Source: Sphagnum magellanicum
Lineage: Eukaryota > Streptophyta > Sphagnopsida > Sphagnales > Sphagnaceae
DNA: 64,000 nucleotides
NCBI GenBank assembly: GCA_021904315.1
Contig: CM038915.1
Location: 18,848,001-18,912,000, forward strand
Direction: 5' to 3'
Shown: piece by piece, positions 11,180 through 22,482 of the stretch
Numbering within the stretch: position 1 is the first letter of the stretch
Layout of the letters: every line of letters begins with the position of its first letter
Made by a program: the position numbers and the translations under genes
The notes under the pieces: generated by a model
The model's input: the letters and a program-made list of their open reading frames with translations, nothing else
Told to the model about the DNA's origin: nothing
The model's database searches: none

Positions 11180-12660
11180 AAGAAAAACTACATAGGCAAT
11201 TTATGTTGGATGCATTCGATGACTTTGAGCAAGTGATGCCAGATAGAGAGGCTTGAAAGATGACAGTTCATATAGTCAATTATATTCTCATTACTTTGCA
11301 TCCTTGTATTGGGCCAAAATGCATGAGAGAGATAATGGAGAAGGTTGTCAAACCCAAGGTCGAACCATTGCCTTCCCAATAATGTCTTGCTTTCACATCT
11401 TTCTAAAACGCAACAAGAGGTTTTGTTAGGTTTGAATATGTCTATAGATGCAAACAAATTGTTGCAATTGAAGATGTCGTTGGTGAACTATAATGCCTTG
11501 TTGACTGCAGCTACACTTAATGTTAGTGAGGGAAACACTCAAAATGTTGATGAACTTATTGCATATTTGAAGTCCAAGCTTCAATATTTTGTGTGTCACA
11601 ACTTTGCTGCTAATTAGCAAGACATGTAATTTAAATTGTGTTTGAAGTCTATCCAGCTTGGATTTGTTGCATCGGTGATTGACTTTGCAGAAAACTATTG
11701 TTTTGCAATTCAAAATGAAGTACAATCCATGCACTAGCATTCCTATCAAATCTCAATTTTGGTCCACATTATCTATCATCCTAACCCCAATTTTGACCTG
11801 GATGATGCAAATTTTTTTTTTAATAATTGAGTATCACGTTTACATAAATGATGACCACAAACATGATTCATATTTTGTGCAATATTGTTTGCAAAAACAT
11901 TGGACTTACATGGTTGAAGAAGGATATGCCCCTTCTACTTGTTTGGTTTAGTCAAATAATTACGCAAGCCAATTTAAATCGCAAAAGCCTTGGTATTTTG
12001 TGGGATGTTACCCTAATTTGATAAATGGGTGTGCAATGATTTGATCATTTTTTGGAATTGGACATGGGAAAGAAGCTCATGATGGAGTTAGGGCTGTCAT
12101 CAAACAATTATTGTGGCAAGAACAGCTGAATGTTCAATGTGTGCCTTTATAAAATGTAGTAGATGTTGTAAGTTTTCTACACAAGAGATTATTTGAAAGG
12201 CCAAAAACCTCTTACATTAGACACCATAAGCCCATGAAAAGGATGTTCTGGCTCCTAGGTGTTGATGATGTTGATTGAAACACTGCTTATGCTTGTGATC
12301 CAATTCCTAACACCCAAAAAATGCATTTTGTATGTGCCTTGAATCGATTTGATGTGACTAAACTAATGGTTTAAAACTTTGCATCCTTTTGTTGTTTTTG
12401 CATGGAGAGAGAATGTTCTGTATGTTTATATGTTTAGTGGACAAGGGAATGGACGTAAAAAACATTAAAGCCTACTGACACTCATTTAGTGTGATCTATC
12501 ATGGAAGAGGAAGATGTGCATTGGAATTATGGTGAAGATGGAGATGCACTTGTTGTTTGTTTGGAAATAGGAGATATTTTTGTTGTCAATGTCACTACTA
12601 ATATTGATGAAGACTAGGAATTTTGGATTATCAAATGTTCAAAGCCTCTTCATATTTAAT
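11180..12660 (+). pseudogene. Transposase-like pseudogene, family not assigned
   Basis: Coding-like plus-strand sequence with stops. A coherent stretch from about 11850 to 12110 reads VQYCLQKHWTYMVEEGYAPS, then a stop where a Trp codon is expected, then NNYASQFKSQKPWYF, then (after a further stop) SFFGIGHGKEAHDGVRAVIK near 12043-12102. The pattern (Trp)-S-[DN]-x-C/A-x-QFKS followed by FF-x-x-GHGK-x-x-HDG-x-x-A-V-[IV]-K resembles the catalytic-looking core of large, poorly named transposon-derived proteins of plants and animals. I do not recall a firm family name. An upstream 90-residue open frame (11345-11617) may belong to it. At least four in-frame stops show it is inactive. Confidence 0.5.
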
Positions 12661-15600
12661 TAATAAAGACTTTATTGATGCATGGGGTTTTCACGTGAGG
12701 TCGGTGATGACGTAATTGCATGTACTTATTTATTACCAAAAGTGGGGCATAATTGACTTATCTTATGTTTTATTATAAACATTTCAGATTGTGTTTATTT
12801 ACTTTCATTTAGTACGGGTTATTAAATTCCCAATGCTCCCAAAACACCATCATGTGAGTGGTAATGATCTTGTATATGAATTGCCTACTTATGCATTAAA
12901 TGGCATAATGTTTATTTTGGCTGTCTTATTTATGTTGATGATTGATCTTAATTTGTTGGAAATGGAATTATCAAATGGTTTTTGGGAAACATGATGTTTA
13001 TACCAACCTATGTGTGACATGAAGTGCAATGCAACTTAGCAATAATGGGTTGTGTATGAAGTTCAACTCCTCACCAAGTTTCTAGAATTTAAGTTAATTT
13101 TTTAATTGGGCAGACAATGTAAAACACATGTTCAAACTTGCATATGATTAAATTATACATTTAAAAAATATTTGCAGATTTTGTGCATTTATATGTTTGT
13201 TTGGGCTGTCCAATCCATTAATGTTTCTTCATTGATGTGTTTGGCACCACATCAAAAATTTGATGGAATTTAATTGGTGCAAGGTTGTTGCCTTCTGGAT
13301 TTTTTTGAATTGAAACGAAGCTTGGATATATATTTTGTGTAACTAATTGCAAGGAGAAAGGCATGATCTTTATGTTGGTTATGACAATGGTGAATAAAGA
13401 GGCAACCAATTCCATGTTTTTTGCTCTTGGATTTTATTTATTTATAATATTGTTACAATATTGGTAATTGGAAAACACTTTTTAAAATATTTCAAATTTA
13501 GCATTGTTTGTTGACTTTTGTGCATTGAATTTGCCATTTGTGCTAATGGATGTAATTTGCATTCAATATGTATGGTCATATGTGAATATAGGGAGATTGA
13601 TTTGGCCACAAAAAGAAGTTAGTTGCAAATTACAATCTAATTCCAAATTACATTTTCCTTCTCTGGGCATTCTTTTGCAACTGTAGTGCAATCTTATAGA
13701 CTTAACCTATTAGTTGTGCAATTTGTGGATTGCAATCCACTATAGTCCACGAAATGGATTTTGTGGTCCATGAGAGTAGATTGGAATCCATGAAAGAGGA
13801 TTAATGAAGTTGATTATAGAGGGGATTACAATCCATTTCAAGGACTCATGAGACAAATTAGGACACACATTAATTCTATTAATTATGTTATGTATATAGT
13901 ACATTTTCTATTATACAATTGATAGCCCCCAAAACATGTTCCACAATTGAACCTTCAACAAAGTTAGATGAAGTTCATGAATGTCCAATAATTGGCTGAA
14001 AACAATATAGGTGAAAGAAAAGTAATAAAAAGAAGTTTAAATCTAAATAAACAAACATACAACAAAAACATACAAGAAACAAGGAGTACATAATTTAATC
14101 AAATATCCAATGTTGGTTAAATCTTTATTATTTACATAAAGTTTTAAAGGTAAATGTTTCACATGTCCATGTTTGAATCCTATTGGCTTTCTATTGCACA
14201 CAAATCCAATATAACTAATAAAATGTGCTCATGTGCCACAACAAAATTCCCCATTCCAAATTTTTTATTTTAATCATGAAATCCAATCTTCACCCTTAGA
14301 GGCAACCAACCTTGCTCTATAGTTCTAGGGCCTTGGTGGAAAGCAAACAAATCAACCTAAGGCACAAATGTCTTTTATTTGTTCAACACCAAGGCTGTGG
14401 ATATTAAGGATTTCAATTAGAATTATAAGCTTTAATTAGATGAAACTATGTGTGATCGAATTTTTTCAAGAGTCTTTTTATATATCCTATAATCTTTATT
14501 GACATACAAATTTTGCATGGTTGAAACAAGTTTCCAAGACTTGGTTGTAGGATATCCTTCAATAATTATGATCATGATACCATCATAAAAAGGTATCAGC
14601 TTGTCATCCAATCCACAAAAGATATTAGCTTCCCACATTTATGTGAATATGAACAAATGATGTGAGTCTATCATCTAATGCACAAAAGATAATATAAACC
14701 TGTCATCAACAAAAAAACACAATTTGTCTAACTTATCATCCCATGCACAAAAAATGTTCATTAGAAGGTTCAAAAGGATCAAGTGGAAAGGGAATGCCAT
14801 TTTGGGCCATAAGTTGGCATACCCCTTGCAGTACACCATCCCAATGTCAAAGTCTTTAGCAACTTTCATCAGTTTGGTGTTTTCCTCCTCTGTAAATGGT
14901 GCATTGAACTCTTTGCCATCGTCATTTTTTGATATTAAGGTCATACTCAACAAATACCCACATAAACTATATTCATTTATATTATAATTTTCAACATGCT
15001 TAAAACAAATTTATCCTTTTAGTAGTTGGGTCCTTTCCTTCTTTTTTTTCCAGAGGTTTTTCTTTTTTGTTCTAGAGATCAATTTTACTCCAAAGGATTG
15101 TGGGTACAATTTGCATTCTTGCTAGCCTATATCTATTAGGATTTGGATTTAAAAAGACCAAATGTACATAACTATAAGCTATCACAATATTTCTAGCTAC
15201 CATAATATTTTTGAATATTCATGTTTGATGTATACAAAAGCGTACTTTGAATATTGTAGCATCAACTTCAGTCTTCCCTTCAAGACATATCTAAAAGCAT
15301 TCCAAAATTGACCCATAGAAATTGTAAGATATTGTAACTCTACATGAAATTAGTTATAAACTTATTAGATTGACATTGGGTCTTTTTCACCATGTGACAT
15401 ATTTAGAAAACAATTCTGCTTTTTGGAAGGCAAAGAGAATTTGTTAACAAGGAGGCCTTCTTGGAAGAAATAAAAACAAGGTTTTCTGATTTCTCTCATA
15501 GTGCAATTTATTGCTAGTTTTTGGAAGTTGTTAGTCCATTGTTTGTGGAGCTCTATAAATTTCAGTTCACATCAACCAACTAGAAAAAAATTATGTAACC

Positions 15601-16134
15601 ATGCAATTGGAGAATTCAAGATTAGATGAACACTTAATTGAGGCTTGAAGGTTAGTGTAATTCAATGTTGTTATTTTGCATCATAGACAATTCAAAGCTT
15701 AGGTTCCATGTGTACTTGTAATGTTACCATATACATAATACTAGTTTGAAATGCCTAAATTCAAAGGGTTCATTTAGAATGCCATTCCCTTCAGGAGATA
15801 TTTCTATTGGTAGTAGCATTTTACTATGGAGGTAGACTTAAATATAGCTTCCCATCATCAATTACATTGGCTATAAGTTAAATTTCAAAGTTCAATACCA
15901 ACAAAACCTTCTAATTAAAAAAAACTTGCCAACTTAAAATTATGCTAGTTAGTGCATAAACTTCCAAAGATCAATTCCTTTGCACATACCTAATATTAAC
16001 CATAGTTATGGAGGTCAAATCGTCAAATGACCATTTTGTGTCCTACTACCTGAACTCTTGCACATAATTGTAGTAATTAATAACATGTATTTGATGGACA
16101 TATGATTGAAAAGTGAAGAGGAACATGGACTAAA
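12661..16134. other. Intergenic, nothing recognised
   Basis: AT-rich. A perfect 16-bp palindrome, GTGGATTGCAATCCAC, lies at 13725-13740. A minus-strand frame at 14675-14953 has no recognisable domain. No gene is supported. Confidence 0.5.
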
Positions 16135-16790
16135 TGTCAAATTTTTATATGTAACCATCCATTTGTCATGTGTGGAAATCATATGGTGATATATGGAATG
16201 TTTGTTCAAAAATGTGTGAGTAATGTGTTGTTATTTTTTTATACATTAACGACTATTTTATAATAATCATAAACATTTTACATTGACAACCTTTTGTCAT
16301 GTCTTTGGAAAAAAATCCACCCTTGTTATGTTTATACATGCAAAACAACTTTCAATGATTTTTTTTTTAATGTATCAACAAATCCTTAGTGTATAAAAAA
16401 AACACATGACGAATAACAATCAATTATAATTAAAAGTGGTAATAATTGTAAATTAGGTGTCAATTTTTTATATGTAGCCATCAGTTCAGTTTATCGTGTG
16501 AAAAAATAATCATACATGGAGTGCATTCCAATCACACAACTTGTGAGTAGTGTAAATTAGTATTTTTTGATACATTAACTATCTTATAATAACCATGGAC
16601 ATACAAACATGGCAACCCCTTTGTCCATGTATTTTGAATTTTTTTTTTGGCCCTTGTTATATTTAGACATGCATAGTGGCTTTCAATGGAAAAAATTGTT
16701 CGTGTGTCAACTAATCCTTAGTGTATCAAGAAACATATGGCATATAATAATTGGAGCAAGTTTACAATTTGATTTTTTAGGTTATTCTTG
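16135..16790. repeat. Diverged tandem duplication, about 325-330 bp x 2
   Basis: Both halves share, in order, TGTCAA..TTTTTATATGTA, GTGAGTA.TGT, ATACATTAAC.ACT.TTATAATAA, CCCTTGTTAT.TTTA.ACATGCA and AATCCTTAGTGTAT. Landmarks are 323 bp (16135/16458) and 332 bp (16381/16713) apart. Confidence 0.75.
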
Positions 16791-17450
16791 TATAAAGTGC
16801 CATGTGAGGACTCAAGTCATGTGTTGACATTGAAATGAATGTATTGATACATTGTGATTTTAATACATTACAAAGTAAAATGAAAATTATCATTTTTACT
16901 TACAATATTTATTGTTAGATGAAAAATATTTTTACTAATGATTTCACAATTTTTACTCATGTGCACATATTTTCGACTTGGGGCAAGATGTCCATTGACT
17001 TCAAAAAAGTACAAATGTAGGCACTTGGTAGGATTTTGCCATCAAAACGTGGGGATCATCTTATGTTGGGGAATTCATATTATACGATCCTACAGCTCAC
17101 AAGACCCTTACCCTTGCCACCTAGCAAGAATTCATCCAATCAAAGGATGAAATATTGAAAAGCTTGGATGAAGAATTTTTTTTGTTTTGGGGTGCAAGTC
17201 TAAACTTCCCAAGCACATTTTCGGGGTGACCTTTGCCATATCATTTTGAAGTGATCTGAAGCTAAATGTTTTATGACACAAATCTCATGTTAGATTACAA
17301 TTATCAATCTTGAGCCAATAGCTTGCAAGTATGGTGTTCTTTGTAGAATGGGTATCAACTAAGGCAAAAATATAGTGGTAACCATGTCTAAAAATAGAAT
17401 ATGCATGCAGCCAATGAGAGATTTAGCATATACCCAAATGGGTTCATATT
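16791..17450. other. Intergenic, nothing recognised
   Basis: No supported gene or bounded repeat. Confidence 0.5.
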
Positions 17451-17454
17451 TTTT

Positions 17455-17800
17455 TGCTTGGGGGGGGGGGGGGGAGGGGGTGAGAGGATGGATTTCTAAA
17501 ATTCTGGTGTTCCCATCATGTTCCCAAGTTCCCAATGTGTTGCCCAAGGGTGTTCCAAAAAAGCACCTCACTTTATCCCATATCCTTTGCTCCAGTTCTT
17601 CCATTCTCACCTCTATAGGTGACCCAAAGGTGAGCCACTCCATTCTCACATAGAAACTACTATTTTGGGGAGTCTCCCATGTTTCAGTTTTATTTAGGGG
17701 GTGACGGGCCAATCAAAATGACCCATTACACAGAAAAATAAAAATGAAATTAATTAAAAAAGTTTGGGAGGTAAACCAGCTAATTAAAAGTAGTAGCTTA
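17455..17800 (+). repeat. GTTCCCAA-family interspersed repeat, copy a
   Basis: Starts at a long G run (17459-17480) and then has several GTTCCCA phrases, the 18-mer CCCAATGTGTTGCCCAAG (17531-17548), CTCACTTTATCCCATAT, TTTTGGGGAGTCTCCC and GGGCCAATCAAAATG. The same landmarks in the same order occur near 53.8 kb and, inverted, near 56.6 kb. Class is unknown. Confidence 0.7.
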
Positions 17801-17884
17801 ATATTCAAACCATTTTCAAAATAGAAATTTCATGGACCCAACCAAAAGGCTTAGTTAGGGAGGCTTAGTGTTTTCCTTTCAGGT

Positions 17885-18030
17885 TTTTTGGGGTGTGGGC
17901 AGGGGCACGGGAGGAGGGGATTTTTTTGTGTTTCTTGTCTGTTCCCATGAAGTTCCCAAAGTAATCTCCAACTTCTAAATGTGTTCCCAAAGACGTTCCC
18001 AATACCACTTCATGTTTTATTCCATATTGT
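17885..18030 (+). repeat. GTTCCCAA-family interspersed repeat, copy b (partial)
   Basis: A G-rich start (GGGGTGTGGG...GGAGGGGAT) is followed by CTGTTCCCATGAAGTTCCCA and further GTTCCCAA phrases. Only the left part of the family is present. Confidence 0.65.
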
Positions 18031-18084
18031 TTGTCTGTGGTTTAACTTTCATGTACATAAATTGTAAATGGGTCCAAAACGAAG

Positions 18085-18215
18085 CGCAAGACGTGAAATT
18101 AACCCCCCCCCTCCCGCCCACACCCATCGAGCACGTCTAACACCCTTTCTAGGTCTGTACCATATTCTATACCTGGTCCATAACAGTCGCAGTACAGATT
18201 GGTGACAGCTGCCTC
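18085..18215. repeat. GC-rich repeat, copy 1 (left of the peptide gene)
   Basis: A C-run followed by ACCCATCGAGCAC, ACACCCTTTCTAGG and GTCTGTACCATATTCTATAC. The same landmarks recur at 20430-20625 right of the gene. Confidence 0.6.
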
Positions 18216-18956
18216 TAAAATGGCCCTTGGTAGCCATATCCCATTCCAGCAGTGGCAGCTCCCCCAATCACTTATTCCAAATAAATTGATCAGTTGATTA
18301 CTTGCAGACTACTTCAGTTGCTACAAAATGAAGAAGAAAGAGGAGTCCACAGAAGTGTGTTAAAAGCATACTAATGTTCAAGGCAGATACTTAAAACCTG
18401 CTGAAGAAAGAACTTACACCAAATTCGCCAAAGCATTATGGCTAAGAATAAGCATCCATCTAGAAGAAACAAGGTGTTGAATATCAAACAATTTTCCATG
18501 GTTTTGTCTGTTCAAGCATAAATTGGAAAGAGCACGGACATGGAAGGCAACAACTGTCATGAAATCAAATTGTGTTACGTTTGGATATCTATGTATGGTT
18601 CAAGCAGGTAGCCAAAAAAGGGAAGATGTTTAAACACTCTTATTTTCATATTTAGCTTGTAGCCAAATTTGGATAAACCTTCCTGTGGATCATTGCCAAT
18701 TTGGCTACAACAACAAAATTGACAAAATAAAAAACACGGGGGCGCCAATATATGCACATATTATATATATTGCCATAGACCACATTCTATCGGTCACATA
18801 TGACACAAGAAGTGGACCAACAGAGAGTAGGAGTACAATAGCTGACGATGACGATGACTTATAGATTTCCCACATACCAGATTTATATACCTATAGTTCT
18901 GGCGTTACATAATTCCACTGCACAAGAAACACTAGCGCAAGGCAGATTGCACAGAA
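18216..18956. other. Downstream region of the cysteine-knot gene
   Basis: Moderate GC. No second gene is supported. Confidence 0.5.
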
Positions 18957-18962
18957 TTTATT
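18957..18962 (-). terminator. Candidate poly(A) signal AATAAA
   Basis: TTTATT on the plus strand reads AATAAA on the coding strand, 96 bp past the stop codon of the peptide gene. The spacing is normal for a plant 3' untranslated region. Confidence 0.45.
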
Positions 18963-19057
18963 CGCTTAAAATCTGAAGCAACTACGCATGAACTCCACAA
19001 ACCACGGTTTTCAGATTCACTGATCTTAACGATCTTCTCTGGTTCTCGGACCTCGTC

Positions 19058-19411
19058 CTAGGGCCCTACACATCTACCAGCAACGGGAGGATAAATAAGG
19101 GGTGCAATGCACACTCCACTGCAGCAATCCTCCAGCTTCCAGCATTTCTGACCATTTGGAGAGCAGTCGTCACCGACAGAAAACTGGACGGCACAGGGCA
19201 AGCGCAAAAGCTTGCAGGCAGCTGCCTGGAAACCTGTGAGCTCAGCCTTCGTGTGGACAGATGCCACTTGCTCACGATTCAGTAGTACACCTCCAACGCC
19301 GTCCTCAAGCTCACGAGCGGCCTCCGTCACCTGCACCGCCACTAGCATGATGCAAGCAATGGCCACCAGATGAAGCACAGCAGTGGAAACCTTGAAAGTT
19401 GTCATCGCCAT
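19058..19411 (-). CDS. Secreted eight-cysteine knottin-like peptide precursor
   Basis: Intact single-exon gene, 117 residues. Residues 1-31 form a signal peptide: an N-terminal Lys, a hydrophobic core, then VTEA|AR as a likely cleavage site. Residues 32-65 are a Cys-free spacer or propeptide with acidic residues. The C-terminal part holds eight cysteines (C66, C73, C83, C90, C96, C97, C101, C114). The last six fit the inhibitor-cystine-knot spacing C-x6-C-x5-CC-x3-C-x12-C. Small secreted knottins in plants act as defence peptides, protease inhibitors or signals; which applies here is unknown. A longer frame upstream starts at 19573, but that start lies 5' of the likely TATA box, so the ATG at 19411 (or 19405) is preferred. 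Base composition is far richer in GC than the surroundings. Confidence 0.85.
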   Translation of the reverse strand: MAMTTFKVSTAVLHLVAIACIMLVAVQVTEAARELEDGVGGVLLNREQVASVHTKAELTGFQAAACKLLRLPCAVQFSVGDDCSPNGQKCWKLEDCCSGVCIAPLIYPPVAGRCVGP

Positions 19412-19499
19412 GATCGTCAAATCGTTCTCCCTCAACACCCACTCACCCCAGAATGCTTGCCAGCGGATTGACAGATCAACGGAGAGAGGGGCAGACGCG

Positions 19500-19541
19500 A
19501 GCGTCAAAGAGATTGTGAGAAATTGTGAAGAGACTGTGAGA
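19500..19541 (-). repeat. Short direct repeat in the 5' leader
   Basis: GAGA[TC]TGTGAGAAATTGT occurs twice in tandem (period about 20 bp) between the presumed TATA box and the start codon. Confidence 0.7.
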
Positions 19542-19550
19542 AATTGTAGC

Positions 19551-19559
19551 TTTATATTG
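19551..19559 (-). promoter_or_regulatory. Candidate TATA box of the peptide gene
   Basis: On the coding strand the site reads CAATATAAA. It lies about 140 bp upstream of the chosen ATG, which would place transcription start near 19520 with a leader of about 110 bases. Confidence 0.55.
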
Positions 19560-19619
19560 ACACGCGGGAGCACACCTGCACAAGATAGTTACTGTAATGG
19601 CCAACACACTGTCGACTCC

Positions 19620-20312
19620 TTACGTGTCTCTCCAAAAACGAGCATGGAGTCTAGAACTGTACCCTGACGAAAAAGGAAAATCTTCATCCAACATTTTGTG
19701 ATCCCTTGATGATCAGAGGAATTCTTGTCACTTGGCCAGAACATGCTGCTGCTCACAAGCAAAAAGTAAAAGCTTTAAATTAAACAATTCTAAGTTTGTA
19801 GTGGGCTGCATTGAACCATGACAGAAATGGCACAGGAGTTGTGGCTGTGGTTGGATAATTGTAATCTGTCATCAATTTTGTGGGATAAAAAGTTTAGCTT
19901 CGGATCACTTCAAAACAATACGACAAAAGTCATACCGAAAACGTGGATGGGTTCTGGACCTGCACCCCCAAACAAAAAGAAAATCTTCATTCAAAATTCT
20001 CAATCTCTGATCCCTTGATCGGATGAATTATTGCCAGGTGGCAGGGGCAAGAGTCTCGTGTACTATGGTGGATTAGGATGGAATAGTAAAGCCCCTGCCA
20101 CTGGCGTAGGTGCGTCCACCCAAGAGCGTCCTTTGTCAATCACTCTTATCTGTTAGATAGCTCGTCAGGCTCTTATCTGCTTCAGTTCCATAATAAATGG
20201 AAATATCATCCGACAGAACATGATGGTGTTGCTTGCAACCAGAAAGCAAAACCTTTAGAGAAACTTAAGTTTGTAGTGACCTGCACTAAGAGAAATGGCA
20301 GAGGAGTGGGTG
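19620..20312. repeat. Duplicated segment upstream of the peptide gene
   Basis: Unit 1 (about 19620-19855) and unit 2 (about 19925-20312) share, in order, CCAAAAACGAGCATGG/CCGAAAACGTGGATGG, AAAATCTTCAT.CAA, GATCCCTTGAT, AGAACATG.TG.TG, AAGTTTGTAGTG..CTGCA and AGAAATGGCA.AGGAG. Unit 2 carries about 150 extra bases in the middle. Both lie upstream of the peptide gene and may carry its distal promoter. Confidence 0.7.
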
Positions 20313-20429
20313 CTTATTCATGCTTCTATTAATTAGTGAAGTGGTTCCCCCACAGTTTTTTTTTATTCCACAGAAGGAGCTATTTGATTCGCCCACCGCC
20401 AATATTTTTATGGGGGCTCTCCCTGACGC

Positions 20430-20625
20430 TAAATACCCCCGCCCCCGCCCCCAAACCATCGAGCACTGTCCGGCACCCTTTCTGGGGATGAAAGGTTCTG
20501 CCGTGTGGTTCCATCGGAGGGTTTGACTTTCTGACTTTGGAACTAATTGAAATTAAAAAGAAAGCACTCCCTTCACAGCGCGTGAGTCGATGCCAGTGGT
20601 CTGTAGCATGTTCTATATTTGGATG
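20430..20625. repeat. GC-rich repeat, copy 2 (right of the peptide gene)
   Basis: CGCCCCCGCCCCC, then ACCATCGAGCACTGTCC, CACCCTTTCTGGGG and, after about 105 extra bases, GTCTGTAGCATGTTCTATAT. Direct orientation to copy 1 at 18085. Confidence 0.55.
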
Positions 20626-20906
20626 GTTCAGATTTCGAATTCCTTTGAGCTGCTGCAAAAACCATAAAATTGTGTTTCACCGTGAGGCGGAACGAATGGA
20701 GCATCGTGCACGTGGAAGGGGGTCGAGGTCACCTAAGGGGATGAGGGAACAATGTGTTCCCTCTTCATTTACAACATCCCATGCCTACGTTTACTGTGTA
20801 GTTAGAAGCTCAAGTGAAGGATCTTGTAGCTACATGTGCTACAATAGATGAGGAGCTTATATAATTATCATGCCCTCCTAGTCGAATCGCTTACACTTAT
20901 TCTAAC

Positions 20907-21791
20907 ATGTCGCCATATGGAAACCACTTCCAAGTGGACCTTGAAACAAGGTCTACACACTTGACATACGATGTTGGAGTTGCATGCATATTTTAATCAA
21001 ACAAGTCAAAGCTCAATGTGAGATCAAAATAAAATAATTGCAAATTTGAATTATGTGAGGGTCCTAAAGGAAATCCTTCTTGTGGATTATTTTGGGCTTT
21101 GTTTGGTTTTGTTCAAATGTTCATGGATCCTACCCAACTTTCGTGACAATGCAAGGACCATATGTCAAGATGAGCATGGGTTTTGGCAAATGAACTTTCA
21201 ATGTTGGGTCGCACCAACAATGGAACCATATGTGTTGCCTATAACCATTTCTTAGGTATTGACCTCTACATCTAGAGTTCCATTAGAAAACCACACCTAT
21301 AAAACACAAAACATTAAGTGATAATTAATGTAATTTTGGTTTCTCAATGGTTTTAATGGTTTGGGTGGTATGTTAGTGGATAAGCTTAGGGTTTATCAAT
21401 GGTTTCATATGTTCTAACATATGTGGTAATACAAAAGGGGTAGTGCACAATGGCAATTATGTTGTTGCAAAAAGTTAATATGGGATGTTCTTATTTTTTA
21501 GTGCAGGTGTTCTTTGTGCTAGACACAGTTGTTGGCAGTGAATGGAAAGTTGTAATACAAAAGGAGGCACGATCAAAATGTGTGGTGGTTGAAGTTGTTG
21601 AACCTTCATTAAGAGCACATAATGTAGTTAAGGAAGAAAATTTAGTTAAGGAATGCTTAGGGGCTCTCTATGATGGCAATGTTTTATCTAGAGAACCTGG
21701 GGAGGAGGTGCTTATTAGTGAGGTTGAACGAGTAAATGTAGGTCTAGTTCAACCTCAAGACAATGATTCAGAATTAGAAGAAGAGGATTAG
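20907..21791 (+). pseudogene. CACTA-transposon DUF4216 domain, two exons, broken
   Basis: The translation matches the C-terminal DUF4216 region that accompanies TNP2-type CACTA transposases. A first part (about 20907-21040) has frame breaks. An open exon (21046-21255) reads VLKEILLVDYFGLCLVLFKC and later PTMEPYVLPITIS. A second exon (21507-21791) begins VFFVLD and ends in an acidic tail. Between them lies an intron of about 251 bp with GT at 21256 and TTTTTAGTGCAG before 21507. The first exon ends in TAG where the family has a Gln codon just before VF[FY]V, a likely CAG-to-TAG change. No TNP2 catalytic domain is present upstream. Confidence 0.65.
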
Positions 21792-22275
21792 TAGTTAGCA
21801 TGCACACTAGGGGTATTCTCTAATGTGATATGTTTTCATTAGTTAATTTTGTGAATTCTTGTATGCAATTTGGATTTTAATGGAAATAATGAATAATGAT
21901 TTCAATTAACAACTAGTTATGCAAAACCCTTACTACCTTCCTACGTAATACCTTGTAAGGTGGTTACCCTAGAATGACCACTAGGAAAAACCACCCAAGT
22001 GGTTTGAAAAGGTGGAATGATAAATTTTCAACCCTGCTCGGAAGCATTTCGTTGTCAAATTTTGAAACAAATAAAATAAATTCCTAAACCACTGTTGCCT
22101 CCCACTACATTACCACTTTAATGGGCATCTAGTGGAATCTGGCCACTCAATGAACACGTGAATGGTTTGTCACATATGAAAACCACCCAAAGCCAAATTG
22201 GGTGGTTTTGTATGGTGGTCTGTCCATAGGTTTTCTAATAATGTATGTCAAAAAACAGGAGGATTGGCAATTTAA
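21792..22275. other. Spacer between transposon relics
   Basis: No gene is supported. Several ACCACCCAA phrases and their complements (near 21990, 22190 and 22200) suggest local short inverted repeats. Confidence 0.4.
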
Positions 22276-22281
22276 AGTCTT

Positions 22282-22459
22282 GTGAAATTGGTCAGAAGTC
22301 TTTCAAAGGAACCATTTATGAAATGGAGACTTGATTTTATGGGGCCAATTAGGCTAGTAGGAAGATATATAGGGAACAAATATATTCTTGTTGTCACAGA
22401 TTATGCTACCAAGTGGGTAGAAGCAAGAACATTGAGAATTAATACTATAGCAGTCACAA
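22282..22459 (+). pseudogene. Ty3/gypsy integrase fragment
   Basis: The translation has [14 protein letters not shown], then [18 protein letters not shown]. This is the start of a retroviral-type integrase catalytic core and includes the first catalytic aspartate (LDF). It stops matching after INTIAVT near 22459. The second Asp and the Glu are absent, so only about 60 residues remain. It ends within about 25 bp of the antiparallel Helitron pseudogene. Confidence 0.8.
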
Positions 22460-22482
22460 CACCATATAATGGTTTTTTCACA

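Noticed and set aside
13725..13740. Perfect 16-bp palindrome GTGGATTGCAATCCAC
   Set aside because: A single short palindrome in 64 kb has no support as a site.
19412..19573. Longer N terminus of the peptide gene starting at 19573
   Set aside because: That ATG lies upstream of the likely TATA box, and the signal peptide begins naturally at 19411.
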